This document shows, in pieces, positions 53,220 to 60,571 of a DNA stretch of 64,000 bases. A model generated the notes under the pieces. That model saw only the letters and a program-made list of their open reading frames with translations. It did no database searches and had not been told where the DNA came from. The stretch's first letter is position 1; each line of letters begins with the position of its first letter. A program made the position numbers and the translations under genes. Source of the DNA: Bacteroides ovatus (GTDB taxonomy: Bacteria > Bacteroidota > Bacteroidia > Bacteroidales > Bacteroidaceae); the NCBI GenBank assembly GCA_030844565.1, contig JAUUNK010000002.1, forward strand, positions 1 to 64,000. Reading direction: 5' to 3'.

Positions 53220-55847
53220 TTATAGCCTGATATTGTCAGTATGGACTTCATCGTAAACTATAGGATAATCCTCATTCATAATCTTCCTGTATTCTTTAGC
53301 GAAAAGACCGTAAAGTTGTATAGCTTTGTCTGATCTGCTTTGCCGTCGATAAGTACATACGGCATAAGTCATAGCTATATCGGATAAAGGATCTATGGCA
53401 AACAGAATATTACAGATACGTATGGTTGCAGAGTTTTTTCCACTTTTATAGAATGTATGTATCTGTTCGGTTAATAGCGAGATTGTAAATGATTCCGTTT
53501 GTTGTTTTGGATAATCGAATAAACTGTCTTCAATTGTATTTAGAAACTTTCCTTTTACAAGGATGTCGTGCAATTCCATAATGTCGCTTTCCGTTTGGGG
53601 AGCACGTGTCATGCCGTCGGTCAGGGAGAAGAAACGTTGATAATCACAATAACATTCATCCGTAAGCGATAATTTGAAATAACCCTTGTGATGGGTAAGT
53701 TCGATACCTTCCAACTCTTGCAAGGTTTTGCGCAGATGGCTGATAGTCACGTTTTTCAGGTTTTTTATTTTATCATCCGGTTTGTCGGGCCAGAATAGAT
53801 TGTTCATATCCGCGGACAATATTCCGCCTTTTGCCATACTGTTTATCAGGATGTATAGGAATATGTATCTTATTTTCGGACTGAACATATAAGTTATATC
53901 CCGTCCATTTCTATCTATAATTGCAAAGGTTCCGAAAAGGGAAATACTGTTTTTGCGGCTAGTGATTATATTTGGTAGAGAGGCTTCTTTTATATCGTCC
54001 TCTTCGACCCTTTCCTCTGTGGCGGAGGGCGTTGCCGACGTTTGTTCTATACTGGAAATCATACTTTTCTCAGCTGAGGCAACAGCCTTTCTCCGAAGCT
54101 TGTTTTTCTTGATTCGTTGCTTTGCAATAATAAAGATACCTCCCGCTACACCAAGACACAATATAGGTAGAAAATAGAACCATATAGATGATTTGCCGGA
54201 GTTGTTTGCTTCCTTATCGTATAACGTTACTGCGGTCTTTGCAGCCGGCGGATTCAAGAGTGAATAAACGCGTGTGGCGGATTGCCCGTATTTTTCAAAT
54301 TCCTGAATGACACAATAGAACTCTTCCCGTTCCTTGTTAAAATATAAATTGGCATTGGTCGCTATTTCTTCTGAAGTGAGAGGAATGCTGTCGCCTAAGG
54401 CTTCGTAACTGCCGTCAGAGATAGAAAGGCGATAGAGTTGTAAGAGAGTTTGGGGCTGGTATTCGGGATAGGCTAGTAGATAGATGTATTTTTTATCTTC
54501 GGAAAGTATCATGTCCCTCGTTGGAACGCGATTGATTGCGGGAGCCTTGTGTTCCCATAGTTTTTTAATCTGCTTTGCTTCGAGGTCTAATTGGTAGAGG
54601 TCATAGTAATATTGAATCCCTACATTCTGGTCCCCGATTTTATTCCCTTTTCCGCCATAGATATAAGCATGTTTATTATCAGGGCTCATGACTATACCTG
54701 CAAAGAAACGGGGCGGAATCTCATCCCCTGAAAAGTGGAGAGTATCCCAGCGGTTCTGCAATAGGTTATAGGTTATAAAGGTGTTGTAATAGTGGCGATT
54801 ACCATATCCTCCGAAGAAGAGAAACTGTTGCTTTTGAGGATTGAAGAGTTTGCTGTGGTGGTGCATTTGAAGATCAATGCTGTTTTGATTAATCATTTCC
54901 CACGTTCTGGCTTGGGGATTCATCTCTGCAATGAAGGTTCCCGACCCGTTCAACTCGTAGGCATAGATTTTCTCTTTGGCAGCATCATAACAGTTCATCC
55001 CCAGGCGGATAGGGAAAGTCGTCTTATCGGGTGTATAGGAATCTTGTTTGGATAGATGGCTATATATATTATAAGTGGTGATGGAGTCTTTATTGTATAT
55101 GTAGAAATCCTGTTTTTCCGGTGCAAAAACAAATCCGGAGGGAGTAGAGGAGTAAGAATGTAATATCGGTTTCCAATAATAGGAACGATTAATGAGCCAA
55201 ATGGGATTTGTCACGTGGCCGATAACTTTTCCTTTGCTTTCGTGGACGTCTTCTCCTTTGCTTTCGTTTAAAGGGAAATACCAGTTTTCTTCGTCATTGC
55301 TTACGGTGAGATTGCGGATAGAGAAGGAAGCCGTTTCCCGAATATGGTTGCACATTCCAAAGAAAAGTTGCGGGGTGAATGTCTTCTTATCCAATCCAAT
55401 ATTTTCCAAAATAGCTTTGTTGTGGTCTATGCTGATTTCAGCTTTGTTGTTTTTTATATCCATTATGAGCGAGATAGGCATCCATTTACCGTATCGCTTG
55501 TTGAGGGGATATTGATAGGTGTAGTAAATTTGCTTTCCGTCTTGGGCAAACATGAAGTTCCCTTGCTGAGGGTCATATACATAGGTGAGGTTGAAAGCAG
55601 TTTCTCCATTGGCATCTTTTAAAAGAAATATATAGCCGGGGCTTTCTATGTTTTGTACCGCATATTCAAAAGAGATTTTAAATTTGTCCGTAGTGATAGC
55701 GGGAGTGTTTTCTTCTGTGAAAACACAGAAAGAGGAGCGTTCTGCAATTCGTTTTTCGTTTCCGTAAAATTGTAGTCCTTGCGAATATCCTTTGTTGATG
55801 ATGCAGAATAATAAGAGAAATGCTATGTAAAAGTAGTGCCTCTTCAT
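53220..55847 (-). CDS. Membrane-bound kelch-SARP transcriptional regulator
   Basis: This 875-residue protein has a signal peptide (to about residue 22) and a LamG/concanavalin-like region (about 30-205). A kelch-type beta-propeller covers about 225-540, with FLFFGGYGNRHYYNTFITYNL and AYIYGGKGNK. One transmembrane helix lies near 555-577, followed by basic IKKNKLRRK. The cytoplasmic part has a SARP/OmpR-like winged helix (about 640-745: LFGTFAIIDRNGRDI, NNLFWPDKPDDKIKNLKNVTISHLRKTL) and a helical BTAD-like end. It appears to be a one-component sensor with a periplasmic propeller and no kinase. It lies convergent to the third SusCD unit and is the only regulator near it. Confidence 0.85.
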   Translation of the reverse strand: MKRHYFYIAFLLLFCIINKGYSQGLQFYGNEKRIAERSSFCVFTEENTPAITTDKFKISFEYAVQNIESPGYIFLLKDANGETAFNLTYVYDPQQGNFMFAQDGKQIYYTYQYPLNKRYGKWMPISLIMDIKNNKAEISIDHNKAILENIGLDKKTFTPQLFFGMCNHIRETASFSIRNLTVSNDEENWYFPLNESKGEDVHESKGKVIGHVTNPIWLINRSYYWKPILHSYSSTPSGFVFAPEKQDFYIYNKDSITTYNIYSHLSKQDSYTPDKTTFPIRLGMNCYDAAKEKIYAYELNGSGTFIAEMNPQARTWEMINQNSIDLQMHHHSKLFNPQKQQFLFFGGYGNRHYYNTFITYNLLQNRWDTLHFSGDEIPPRFFAGIVMSPDNKHAYIYGGKGNKIGDQNVGIQYYYDLYQLDLEAKQIKKLWEHKAPAINRVPTRDMILSEDKKYIYLLAYPEYQPQTLLQLYRLSISDGSYEALGDSIPLTSEEIATNANLYFNKEREEFYCVIQEFEKYGQSATRVYSLLNPPAAKTAVTLYDKEANNSGKSSIWFYFLPILCLGVAGGIFIIAKQRIKKNKLRRKAVASAEKSMISSIEQTSATPSATEERVEEDDIKEASLPNIITSRKNSISLFGTFAIIDRNGRDITYMFSPKIRYIFLYILINSMAKGGILSADMNNLFWPDKPDDKIKNLKNVTISHLRKTLQELEGIELTHHKGYFKLSLTDECYCDYQRFFSLTDGMTRAPQTESDIMELHDILVKGKFLNTIEDSLFDYPKQQTESFTISLLTEQIHTFYKSGKNSATIRICNILFAIDPLSDIAMTYAVCTYRRQSRSDKAIQLYGLFAKEYRKIMNEDYPIVYDEVHTDNIRL

Positions 55848-55885
55848 AAATATATAGGTAAAATGGTGCGTTGTGAGATGAGGGA

Positions 55886-55916
55886 CAAAATTAAAGAAAA
55901 TCTCTGGAATAGCAAG
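55886..55916 (-). promoter_or_regulatory. Promoter of the kelch-SARP regulator gene
   Basis: On the minus strand CTTG (55913-55916), a 19-base spacer and TAATTTTG (55886-55893) match the Bacteroides promoter at all but one base. The leader would be about 30 bases. Confidence 0.62.
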
Positions 55917-56073
55917 AGGAAAGGTACAAAATGGGACTAAGTCAAGCGATGCAATAAAAACAGGGACTATTGGCGGAGTGGAGGCAGGAACATTGCTTTT
56001 GGCCGTAGAATGAAAATTCTGTCAAGGATATTCCAGACGATATGCTGATGGCAAAAAACTTTATCCCAAAGAC

Positions 56074-56104
56074 TTGACAAAGCCCTTTTTATTTTGTATA
56101 TTTG
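56074..56104 (+). promoter_or_regulatory. Strong Bacteroides-type promoter
   Basis: TTGA at 56074-56077, exactly 19 bases, then TATATTTG at 56097-56104. The -7 box is a full match. Transcription would start near 56111. Confidence 0.75.
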
Positions 56105-56135
56105 TAGTCGGAACCCTTATTAAATAAAAGAACGA

Positions 56136-56297
56136 ATGAAACGAAACTTATCTCATGCTATCCCTGTCGAAAGACACTTTCCCCAAGAAGCTGCTTACAT
56201 AAACACTGTATGCTATCCGCAGGTTTATTCCATGCATTTAGAGATAAAAGAGTATAAGATAACAACAAAATATATAGGTAATTTCCCTCAAAAATAA
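56136..56297 (+). CDS. 53-residue ORF in its own transcription unit (small protein or sRNA)
   Basis: The ORF begins MKRNLSHAIPVERHF and ends KYIGNFPQK. It has no signal peptide or membrane helix, and I do not recognise a family. It sits between a near-perfect promoter (56074-56104) and a strong terminator (56325-56360), giving a transcript of about 245 bases. It may be a small protein, or the ORF may be incidental to a regulatory RNA. Its upstream sequence has no strong ribosome-binding site, as is usual in this group. Confidence 0.5.
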   Translation: MKRNLSHAIPVERHFPQEAAYINTVCYPQVYSMHLEIKEYKITTKYIGNFPQK

Positions 56298-56324
56298 GAG
56301 TTAGATACCTCTCTCATAGCTTAA

Positions 56325-56360
56325 GGCTGCGACCCGTTATAGGGTTTGCAGCCTTTTTTT
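56325..56360 (+). terminator. Strong intrinsic terminator of the small transcription unit
   Basis: GGCTGC-G-ACCC / GGGT-TT-GCAGCC with a GTTATA loop is followed by seven T residues. Confidence 0.88.
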
Positions 56361-56403
56361 ATGGCACAAATGCGAGTTTAAATCCTAAAAAAGGGATATG
56401 CGA

Positions 56404-56469
56404 GTTTATTATAAACGGTGTTCATGTTTATAATAAACCCCACCAAAGTTTATTAATAAATCGGTGAGA
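56404..56469. repeat. Three 22-bp units with a GTTTATTATAAAC core
   Basis: Units start at 56404, 56426 and 56448. The first two cores are exact complements of each other, giving a 13-bp inverted repeat with a 9-base loop. Same 22-bp period as the other arrays in the window. Confidence 0.72.
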
Positions 56470-56817
56470 GTTTTAGCACAAAAGATAAACTGTTTTCTTC
56501 GGCTTCGGATAGAGGGAAAGTGTATTTTCCTTCTTTGACAAGGCATATAATGAATTATTCAAACATAAAGACGTTTGATTTTACAGTCTTCAGTCAAGTC
56601 CTTAGAAGTGGGAAACGGACTTGTTGATAGCCGCTTTACTTTTCGGTCAGGGGGTGAATTTTTGCTTTACATTGTAAGTATCATCTAACTTTTGCTCTTG
56701 TTACTGGATTTCTGCTTTGATAGTCAGTGTGTTACACACTATTTAATTAGTCAACAAATAGCGTTTTAGGCATATAAAACAGCCGATTGGGGCAGTGGGC
56801 AGCAATCATAAACAGAC

Positions 56818-56863
56818 AAAAAGAGAAGCGTTAACTGCCTGATTTCGTGCAATTAACGCTTCT
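56818..56863 (-). terminator. Terminator of the tRNA gene
   Basis: On the minus strand an 11-bp stem (AGAAGCGTTAA / TTAACGCTTCT) is followed by CTTTTTG, directly downstream of the tRNA. Confidence 0.85.
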
Positions 56864-56871
56864 TCTTTTTG

Positions 56872-56945
56872 TGGACCAGCCTGGGCTTGAACCAGGGACC
56901 TCCAGATTATGAGTCTGTTGCTCTAACCAACTGAGCTACAAGTCC
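56872..56945 (-). tRNA. tRNA with CAT anticodon (Met, or Ile with lysidine)
   Basis: A 74-base cloverleaf is visible on the minus strand: acceptor GGACTTG / CTGGTCC, D arm GCTC...GAGC, anticodon loop CTCATAA, T arm CCTGG TTCAAGC CCAGG. The CAT anticodon fits elongator Met, or Ile2 if modified to lysidine; the loop is the same in both. Two positions do not pair by my reading (acceptor 6-67, U-U; anticodon stem 27-43, A-G). The 3' CCA is not encoded. Confidence 0.9.
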
Positions 56946-56973
56946 GGTGTATTCAATTTCTTGAATGCGGGGA

Positions 56974-57005
56974 CAAAAATAGTAATTTCTATCGAAACAT
57001 GCAAA
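56974..57005 (-). promoter_or_regulatory. Promoter of the tRNA gene
   Basis: On the minus strand TTTG (57002-57005), a 20-base spacer and TATTTTTG (56974-56981) match both boxes of the Bacteroides consensus, about 30 bp upstream of the tRNA. Confidence 0.68.
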
Positions 57006-57038
57006 CTTCTTGCCTGAAAATGAAAAGGGATTTTCGTT

Positions 57039-57350
57039 TTAGAACTTATATTTCCGTTTGGGGTTCTTGGGGAACCAGCCTTTCTTCACACGTTCTTCTT
57101 GCTCGAAAACCTCTTTGATGGTCCAGAAAGAGGAGAATGCAAAGACTCCCAGGAGGGAGGAGAACACTACATTGTCTATGCTGAGAGAGGCTAACACCCC
57201 GCCAATGCCTAGAACCAAGAATATCCACCAGCATTTAGTGCCCCAGTAATATTCGGCCTTTACCACGACGGGGTGAAAAAGGCCGATAATCAAAAAGGTA
57301 CATATCCCGATGAATAGTCCTGACAGATGATATTCATTGAGAAACTCCAT
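57039..57350 (-). CDS. DUF4491 small membrane protein
   Basis: This 103-residue protein has three hydrophobic segments: LSGLFIGICTFLIIGLFHPVVV, CWWIFLVLGIGGVLASLS and a shorter one near VVFSSLLGVFAFSS. The segment FHPVVVKAEYYWGTKCWW is typical of the DUF4491 family. It has a basic C-terminus (KKGWFPKNPKRKYKF). Function unknown. It follows the Lrp-type gene by 4 bp and is probably co-transcribed. Confidence 0.85.
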   Translation of the reverse strand: MEFLNEYHLSGLFIGICTFLIIGLFHPVVVKAEYYWGTKCWWIFLVLGIGGVLASLSIDNVVFSSLLGVFAFSSFWTIKEVFEQEERVKKGWFPKNPKRKYKF

Positions 57351-57354
57351 GCTG

Positions 57355-57819
57355 TTACTTCTCTACGCGGATAGGAATTTCTTTCTTGATACTTTGCTCG
57401 AGGGAAATCAAGGTTTCCGTTGCCACTACGCCCGGAATCTCTTGCATTTTGTTGTTCAGCAAATCCATCAGGTGTTCGTTGTCGCAAGCATACAGTTTTG
57501 TCAGCATCGTGTAAGGACCTGTGGTGAAGTGGCATTCCACGATTTCGGGAATCTTTTGAAGTTCTGCCACCACGGCTTTGTACATAGAACCTTTTTCAAG
57601 CTTGATTCCTACATACGTGCAGGTTCTGTAGCCCAGCGATTTAGGGTTAACATGGTAACCTGAACCGACAATGACGCCCATGTCAATCAATCTTTGTACA
57701 CGTTGATGGATGGCGGCGCGGGATACTCCACATTCTGCTGCTACGTCTTTGAAAGGAATACGGGCGTTCTGAGAAATAATCTCCAGAATCTGCCTGTCAA
57801 GAGTGTCTATTTTTTCCAT
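57355..57819 (-). CDS. Lrp/AsnC-family transcriptional regulator
   Basis: This 154-residue protein has an N-terminal HTH (DRQILEIISQNARIPFKDVAAECGVSRAAIHQRVQRL) and a C-terminal RAM ligand-binding domain ending VATETLISLEQSIKKEIPI. Length and architecture are standard. Lrp/AsnC proteins bind amino acids and regulate their metabolism; the target cannot be told here. The DUF4491 gene is directly downstream. Confidence 0.93.
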   Translation of the reverse strand: MEKIDTLDRQILEIISQNARIPFKDVAAECGVSRAAIHQRVQRLIDMGVIVGSGYHVNPKSLGYRTCTYVGIKLEKGSMYKAVVAELQKIPEIVECHFTTGPYTMLTKLYACDNEHLMDLLNNKMQEIPGVVATETLISLEQSIKKEIPIRVEK

Positions 57820-57923
57820 AATAATAAATTGTAATTTCCAATTGTTATCAAATAGTAAGCAAATATAGATATTTATTTTAATTCTTCTTCTTTTTGAAGA
57901 AAAAAAAGAGGAAATAGCAAAAA

Positions 57924-57951
57924 AAGAGGTGCAAATCTCTTTGCACCTCTT
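57924..57951 (-). terminator. Terminator downstream of the FKBP genes
   Basis: A perfect 12-bp stem (AAGAGGTGCAAA / TTTGCACCTCTT) with a 4-base loop, followed on the minus strand by a T-run. It lies 33 bp after the FKBP lipoprotein stop. Confidence 0.85.
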
Positions 57952-57984
57952 CCTTTTTTCTATTTCTTGGTTGTGTCGGGTCTC

Positions 57985-58851
57985 TTATTTCTCGATGCCC
58001 AGCAATTCTACTTCAAATACCAGTGTAGAGAACGGCTTGATTTGTCCGGATTCTCTTGCACCGTAACCCAGTTCTTGCGGGATGTAGAGTTCCCATTTAG
58101 AGCCCACAGGCATCATTGTCAGAGCTTCGGTCCATCCTTTGATTACTTGGTTGGCACGGAAAGTAGCCGGTTCTTTACGTTTGTATGAGCTGTCAAATTC
58201 AGTTCCGTCAATCAAAGTACCTTTATAGTTTACTTTCACTTTGCAAGTGTCGGCAGGGATTTCACCTTTACCTTCGGTGATAATCTTGTATTGCAAGCCG
58301 CTCGGAGTAGTCTTCACGCCTTCTTTAGTCTTGTTTTCAGCGAGGAATTTCTCACCGGCAGCTTTGTTGTCAGCATATTTTTCTTCCATTGCTTTCGCTT
58401 TGATAGCTTCCATTGCAGTCTGCATATAAGCATTTGCTTGTTCTATGGTCATTTTGCCGCCTTTTTCCAAAGTACCTGCGATGAAGCCTGCCATGAAGTT
58501 TTCTTTGCTGATAGATTTAGTAGAATCTCCGGCAAACAGTTGCTGATTGATGCCTTTCATCATTTGGTTACTAATCTGTTGTCCGATTTGCAGACCTGCC
58601 ATATAAGCAATATCTTTTTTGCTTGTTCTGGCTGCACCTTCGTTCAAACCTTTGATGAATTCAGACATGTAGGCTGTGTCAACATCCAGGCGACCTACCA
58701 AGTAGTTCTTCAAACCCTGTGTTTGAGCCATACCGATTGAATAAGACAGAGAGTCGATGTCTGTTTTCAGATTTGCTTGCGGAGCTTGGGCTGTACAAGA
58801 AGCAAGGCTTGCAGCAGCTGCAATTGCCATAAAAATACTAACTTTTTTCAT
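57985..58851 (-). CDS. FKBP-type peptidyl-prolyl isomerase, lipoprotein
   Basis: This 288-residue protein has a signal peptide and a lipobox ending LASC near residue 19. An FKBP N-terminal helical domain (about 30-165, SYSIGMAQTQGLKNYL) precedes an FKBP_C domain (about 185-285: VKVNYKGTLIDGTEFDSSYKR, PVGSKWELYIPQELGYG, LVFEVELLGIE). It resembles Mip/FkpA and would help fold envelope proteins. It follows the second FKBP gene by 19 bp. Confidence 0.94.
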   Translation of the reverse strand: MKKVSIFMAIAAAASLASCTAQAPQANLKTDIDSLSYSIGMAQTQGLKNYLVGRLDVDTAYMSEFIKGLNEGAARTSKKDIAYMAGLQIGQQISNQMMKGINQQLFAGDSTKSISKENFMAGFIAGTLEKGGKMTIEQANAYMQTAMEAIKAKAMEEKYADNKAAGEKFLAENKTKEGVKTTPSGLQYKIITEGKGEIPADTCKVKVNYKGTLIDGTEFDSSYKRKEPATFRANQVIKGWTEALTMMPVGSKWELYIPQELGYGARESGQIKPFSTLVFEVELLGIEK

Positions 58852-58870
58852 TTTGCTTTAAGAATTTATA

Positions 58871-59455
58871 TTATAATACTTCGATTAATTCTACTTCAAA
58901 TACCAGCGTGCTGTGGGGAGGAATCATTTCTCCGGCACCTTGTGCGCCGTATGCCAGTTCGGAGGGGATATAGAGTTTCCACTTAGAACCGGCGGGCATC
59001 AGTTGCAATGCTTCCACCCATCCGGGAATCACTTGGTTTACGCCGAATATGGCAGGTTGCCCGCGCTTGATGGAGCTGTCAAACAGTGTCCCGTCGATGA
59101 GCGTGCCTTCGTAGTGGCATTTCACCTGGTCGGTGGCGGCTGCTTTCTTGCCTGTACCTTCTTTTATCACTTCATATTGCAATCCGCTGGGAAGGGTTAC
59201 CACTTCGGGTCTTTTCTTGTTTTCTTCGAGGAACATTTTTCCTTGTTCAATGGCGGCTGCGCTCATTTTAGCTTCCAGTTCTTTAAAGTATTTGTTGACT
59301 ATCTCGCGTGCTTCCTGGTGGCTGATTGCCGTTTGGTTTCCGTTTAATACATCGTTGATAGCTTGTGCAAAATCCTCTACTACGAGGCCCTTGGCACCCA
59401 TTCCTAACAAGTTCTGCCCGATTCCCAGGCCGATAGCATAACTAAATTTATCCAT
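58871..59455 (-). CDS. FKBP-type peptidyl-prolyl isomerase without signal peptide
   Basis: This 194-residue protein is a shorter relative of its neighbour: an FKBP N-terminal domain (from SYAIGLGIGQNLL) and an FKBP_C domain (VKCHYEGTLIDGTLFDSS, PAGSKWKLYIPSELAYG). It lacks a signal peptide and lipobox, so it is predicted to be cytoplasmic. The tandem arrangement suggests duplication followed by change of location. A TACTTTTG -7 box lies upstream at 59530-59537 (minus strand). Confidence 0.93.
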   Translation of the reverse strand: MDKFSYAIGLGIGQNLLGMGAKGLVVEDFAQAINDVLNGNQTAISHQEAREIVNKYFKELEAKMSAAAIEQGKMFLEENKKRPEVVTLPSGLQYEVIKEGTGKKAAATDQVKCHYEGTLIDGTLFDSSIKRGQPAIFGVNQVIPGWVEALQLMPAGSKWKLYIPSELAYGAQGAGEMIPPHSTLVFEVELIEVL

Positions 59456-59612
59456 ATATGTTTTATTGGAGATTGATGCAAAACAGTGGAGAGTTTAGCT
59501 TTCAATCAGTTGCAAATTAAAATGAGTCGCAAAAGTAAGGGTTTTATTTGAATGATTTTACTTTTTGCATTTAAATTTTCTTATAGCTTAGCAACTTAAT
59601 GTAGTCGTATGA

Positions 59613-59644
59613 TTGCATTTATAGCAGAATTCTGCCTACATTTG
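59613..59644 (+). promoter_or_regulatory. Promoter of the sirtuin gene
   Basis: TTGC at 59613-59616, a 20-base spacer and TACATTTG at 59637-59644. The gene also has a purine-rich AGGAGGA just before its ATG, unusually strong for this genus. Confidence 0.6.
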
Positions 59645-59676
59645 TAAAAGAACTGAATAAAAGATAGGAGGATAAT

Positions 59677-60378
59677 ATGAAGAATTTGGTTGTTTTGACG
59701 GGTGCCGGGATGAGCGCCGAGAGTGGGATTAGCACGTTTAGGGATGCCGGAGGTTTGTGGGACCGCTATCCGGTGGAGCAAGTCGCCACTCCCGAGGGCT
59801 ATTATCGCGACCCGGAATTAGTAATTAATTTCTATAATGAGCGCCGCAAGCAGTTGTTGGATGTGAAACCCAACCGCGGTCATGAATTGTTGGCGGAGCT
59901 GGAAAAAGATTATAAGGTGACCATTGTGACGCAAAACATTGACAACCTGCACGAGCGGGCGGGCAGCAGCCACATCATCCATTTACATGGCGAACTGACT
60001 AAGGTTTGTTCGAGCCGCGACCCCTACAACCCGTGTTGCATCAAAGAGCTGAAACCGGAAGAATTTGAAGTGAAGGTGGGAGACTTGGCTGCCGACGGCT
60101 CTCAGCTTCGCCCTTTTATCGTGTGGTTTGGCGAGGCGGTTCCGGAGATAGAACGTGCCATCAACGAAGTGGAGAAGGCTGATATTTTTGTGATAATCGG
60201 CACATCGCTCAATGTGTATCCCGCTGCGGGATTGCTGCATTATGTGCCCCGGCATGCTCCGGTCTATCTCATTGACCCTAAGCCGGTGGATACACATTCT
60301 TCCCGCCCGATAGAGGTGATTCAGAAGGGCGCTTCGGAAGGTGTGGCGGAGTTGAAAGAATTACTGGCGGGTAAGTAG
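59677..60378 (+). CDS. cobB: NAD-dependent protein deacylase (sirtuin)
   Basis: This 233-residue protein has the NAD motifs GAGMSAESGISTFRD and TQNIDN, and the catalytic His104 in HLHGEL. Residues Tyr53 and Arg56 form the YxxR pattern that in SIRT5/CobB-type enzymes favours acidic acyl groups (succinyl, malonyl). The usual four zinc cysteines are not all present: only Cys111, Cys120 and Cys121 lie in that region, and the second CxxC pair is missing. It is the only gene of its transcription unit; the 110-bp repeat copy B begins 33 bp after its stop. Confidence 0.93.
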   Translation: MKNLVVLTGAGMSAESGISTFRDAGGLWDRYPVEQVATPEGYYRDPELVINFYNERRKQLLDVKPNRGHELLAELEKDYKVTIVTQNIDNLHERAGSSHIIHLHGELTKVCSSRDPYNPCCIKELKPEEFEVKVGDLAADGSQLRPFIVWFGEAVPEIERAINEVEKADIFVIIGTSLNVYPAAGLLHYVPRHAPVYLIDPKPVDTHSSRPIEVIQKGASEGVAELKELLAGK

Positions 60379-60410
60379 TTAAAACTGTGGTATTTACATT
60401 CCGCGTGCAG

Positions 60411-60520
60411 GCTATTAATAAACGGTTTGTCAGGTGTTAATACTTGAGTTGTCAGGTATTAACACCTATCACGACAGGTATTAACACTTGAGAAGTCAAC
60501 TGTTAATAGCTGAGAAGCCA
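60411..60520 (+). repeat. 110-bp dispersed element with 22-bp units, copy B
   Basis: Five degenerate tandem units (the first of 20 bp here, the rest 22 bp) fit CAGGTRTTAAYACYTGAGAAGT. A sixth, more diverged unit extends to about 60540. The element aligns end to end with the minus strand of 20916-21025. It sits between the convergent sirtuin and queG genes. Confidence 0.87.
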
Positions 60521-60571
60521 TCTTTTAATAGCTGGCGAAGGGGACTTTGGGGGGAAGGAAGTTATTCTCTT

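Larger units (their letters stand above)
55917..56871. other. Largely non-coding region with a small transcription unit
   Basis: It holds a promoter (56074-56104), a 53-codon ORF, a terminator (56325-56360), a 22-bp repeat array (56404-56469) and the tRNA terminator (56818-56863). In 56470-56817 I see only weak inverted repeats and no gene. Confidence 0.7.

Noticed and set aside
56470..56817. Hidden gene or RNA in the region before the tRNA
   Set aside because: Only short imperfect inverted repeats were seen; no frame of useful length with start and composition, and no promoter-terminator pair.
60411..60540. CRISPR array
   Set aside because: Units are 22 bp with no unique spacers, are degenerate, and no cas gene is in the window.
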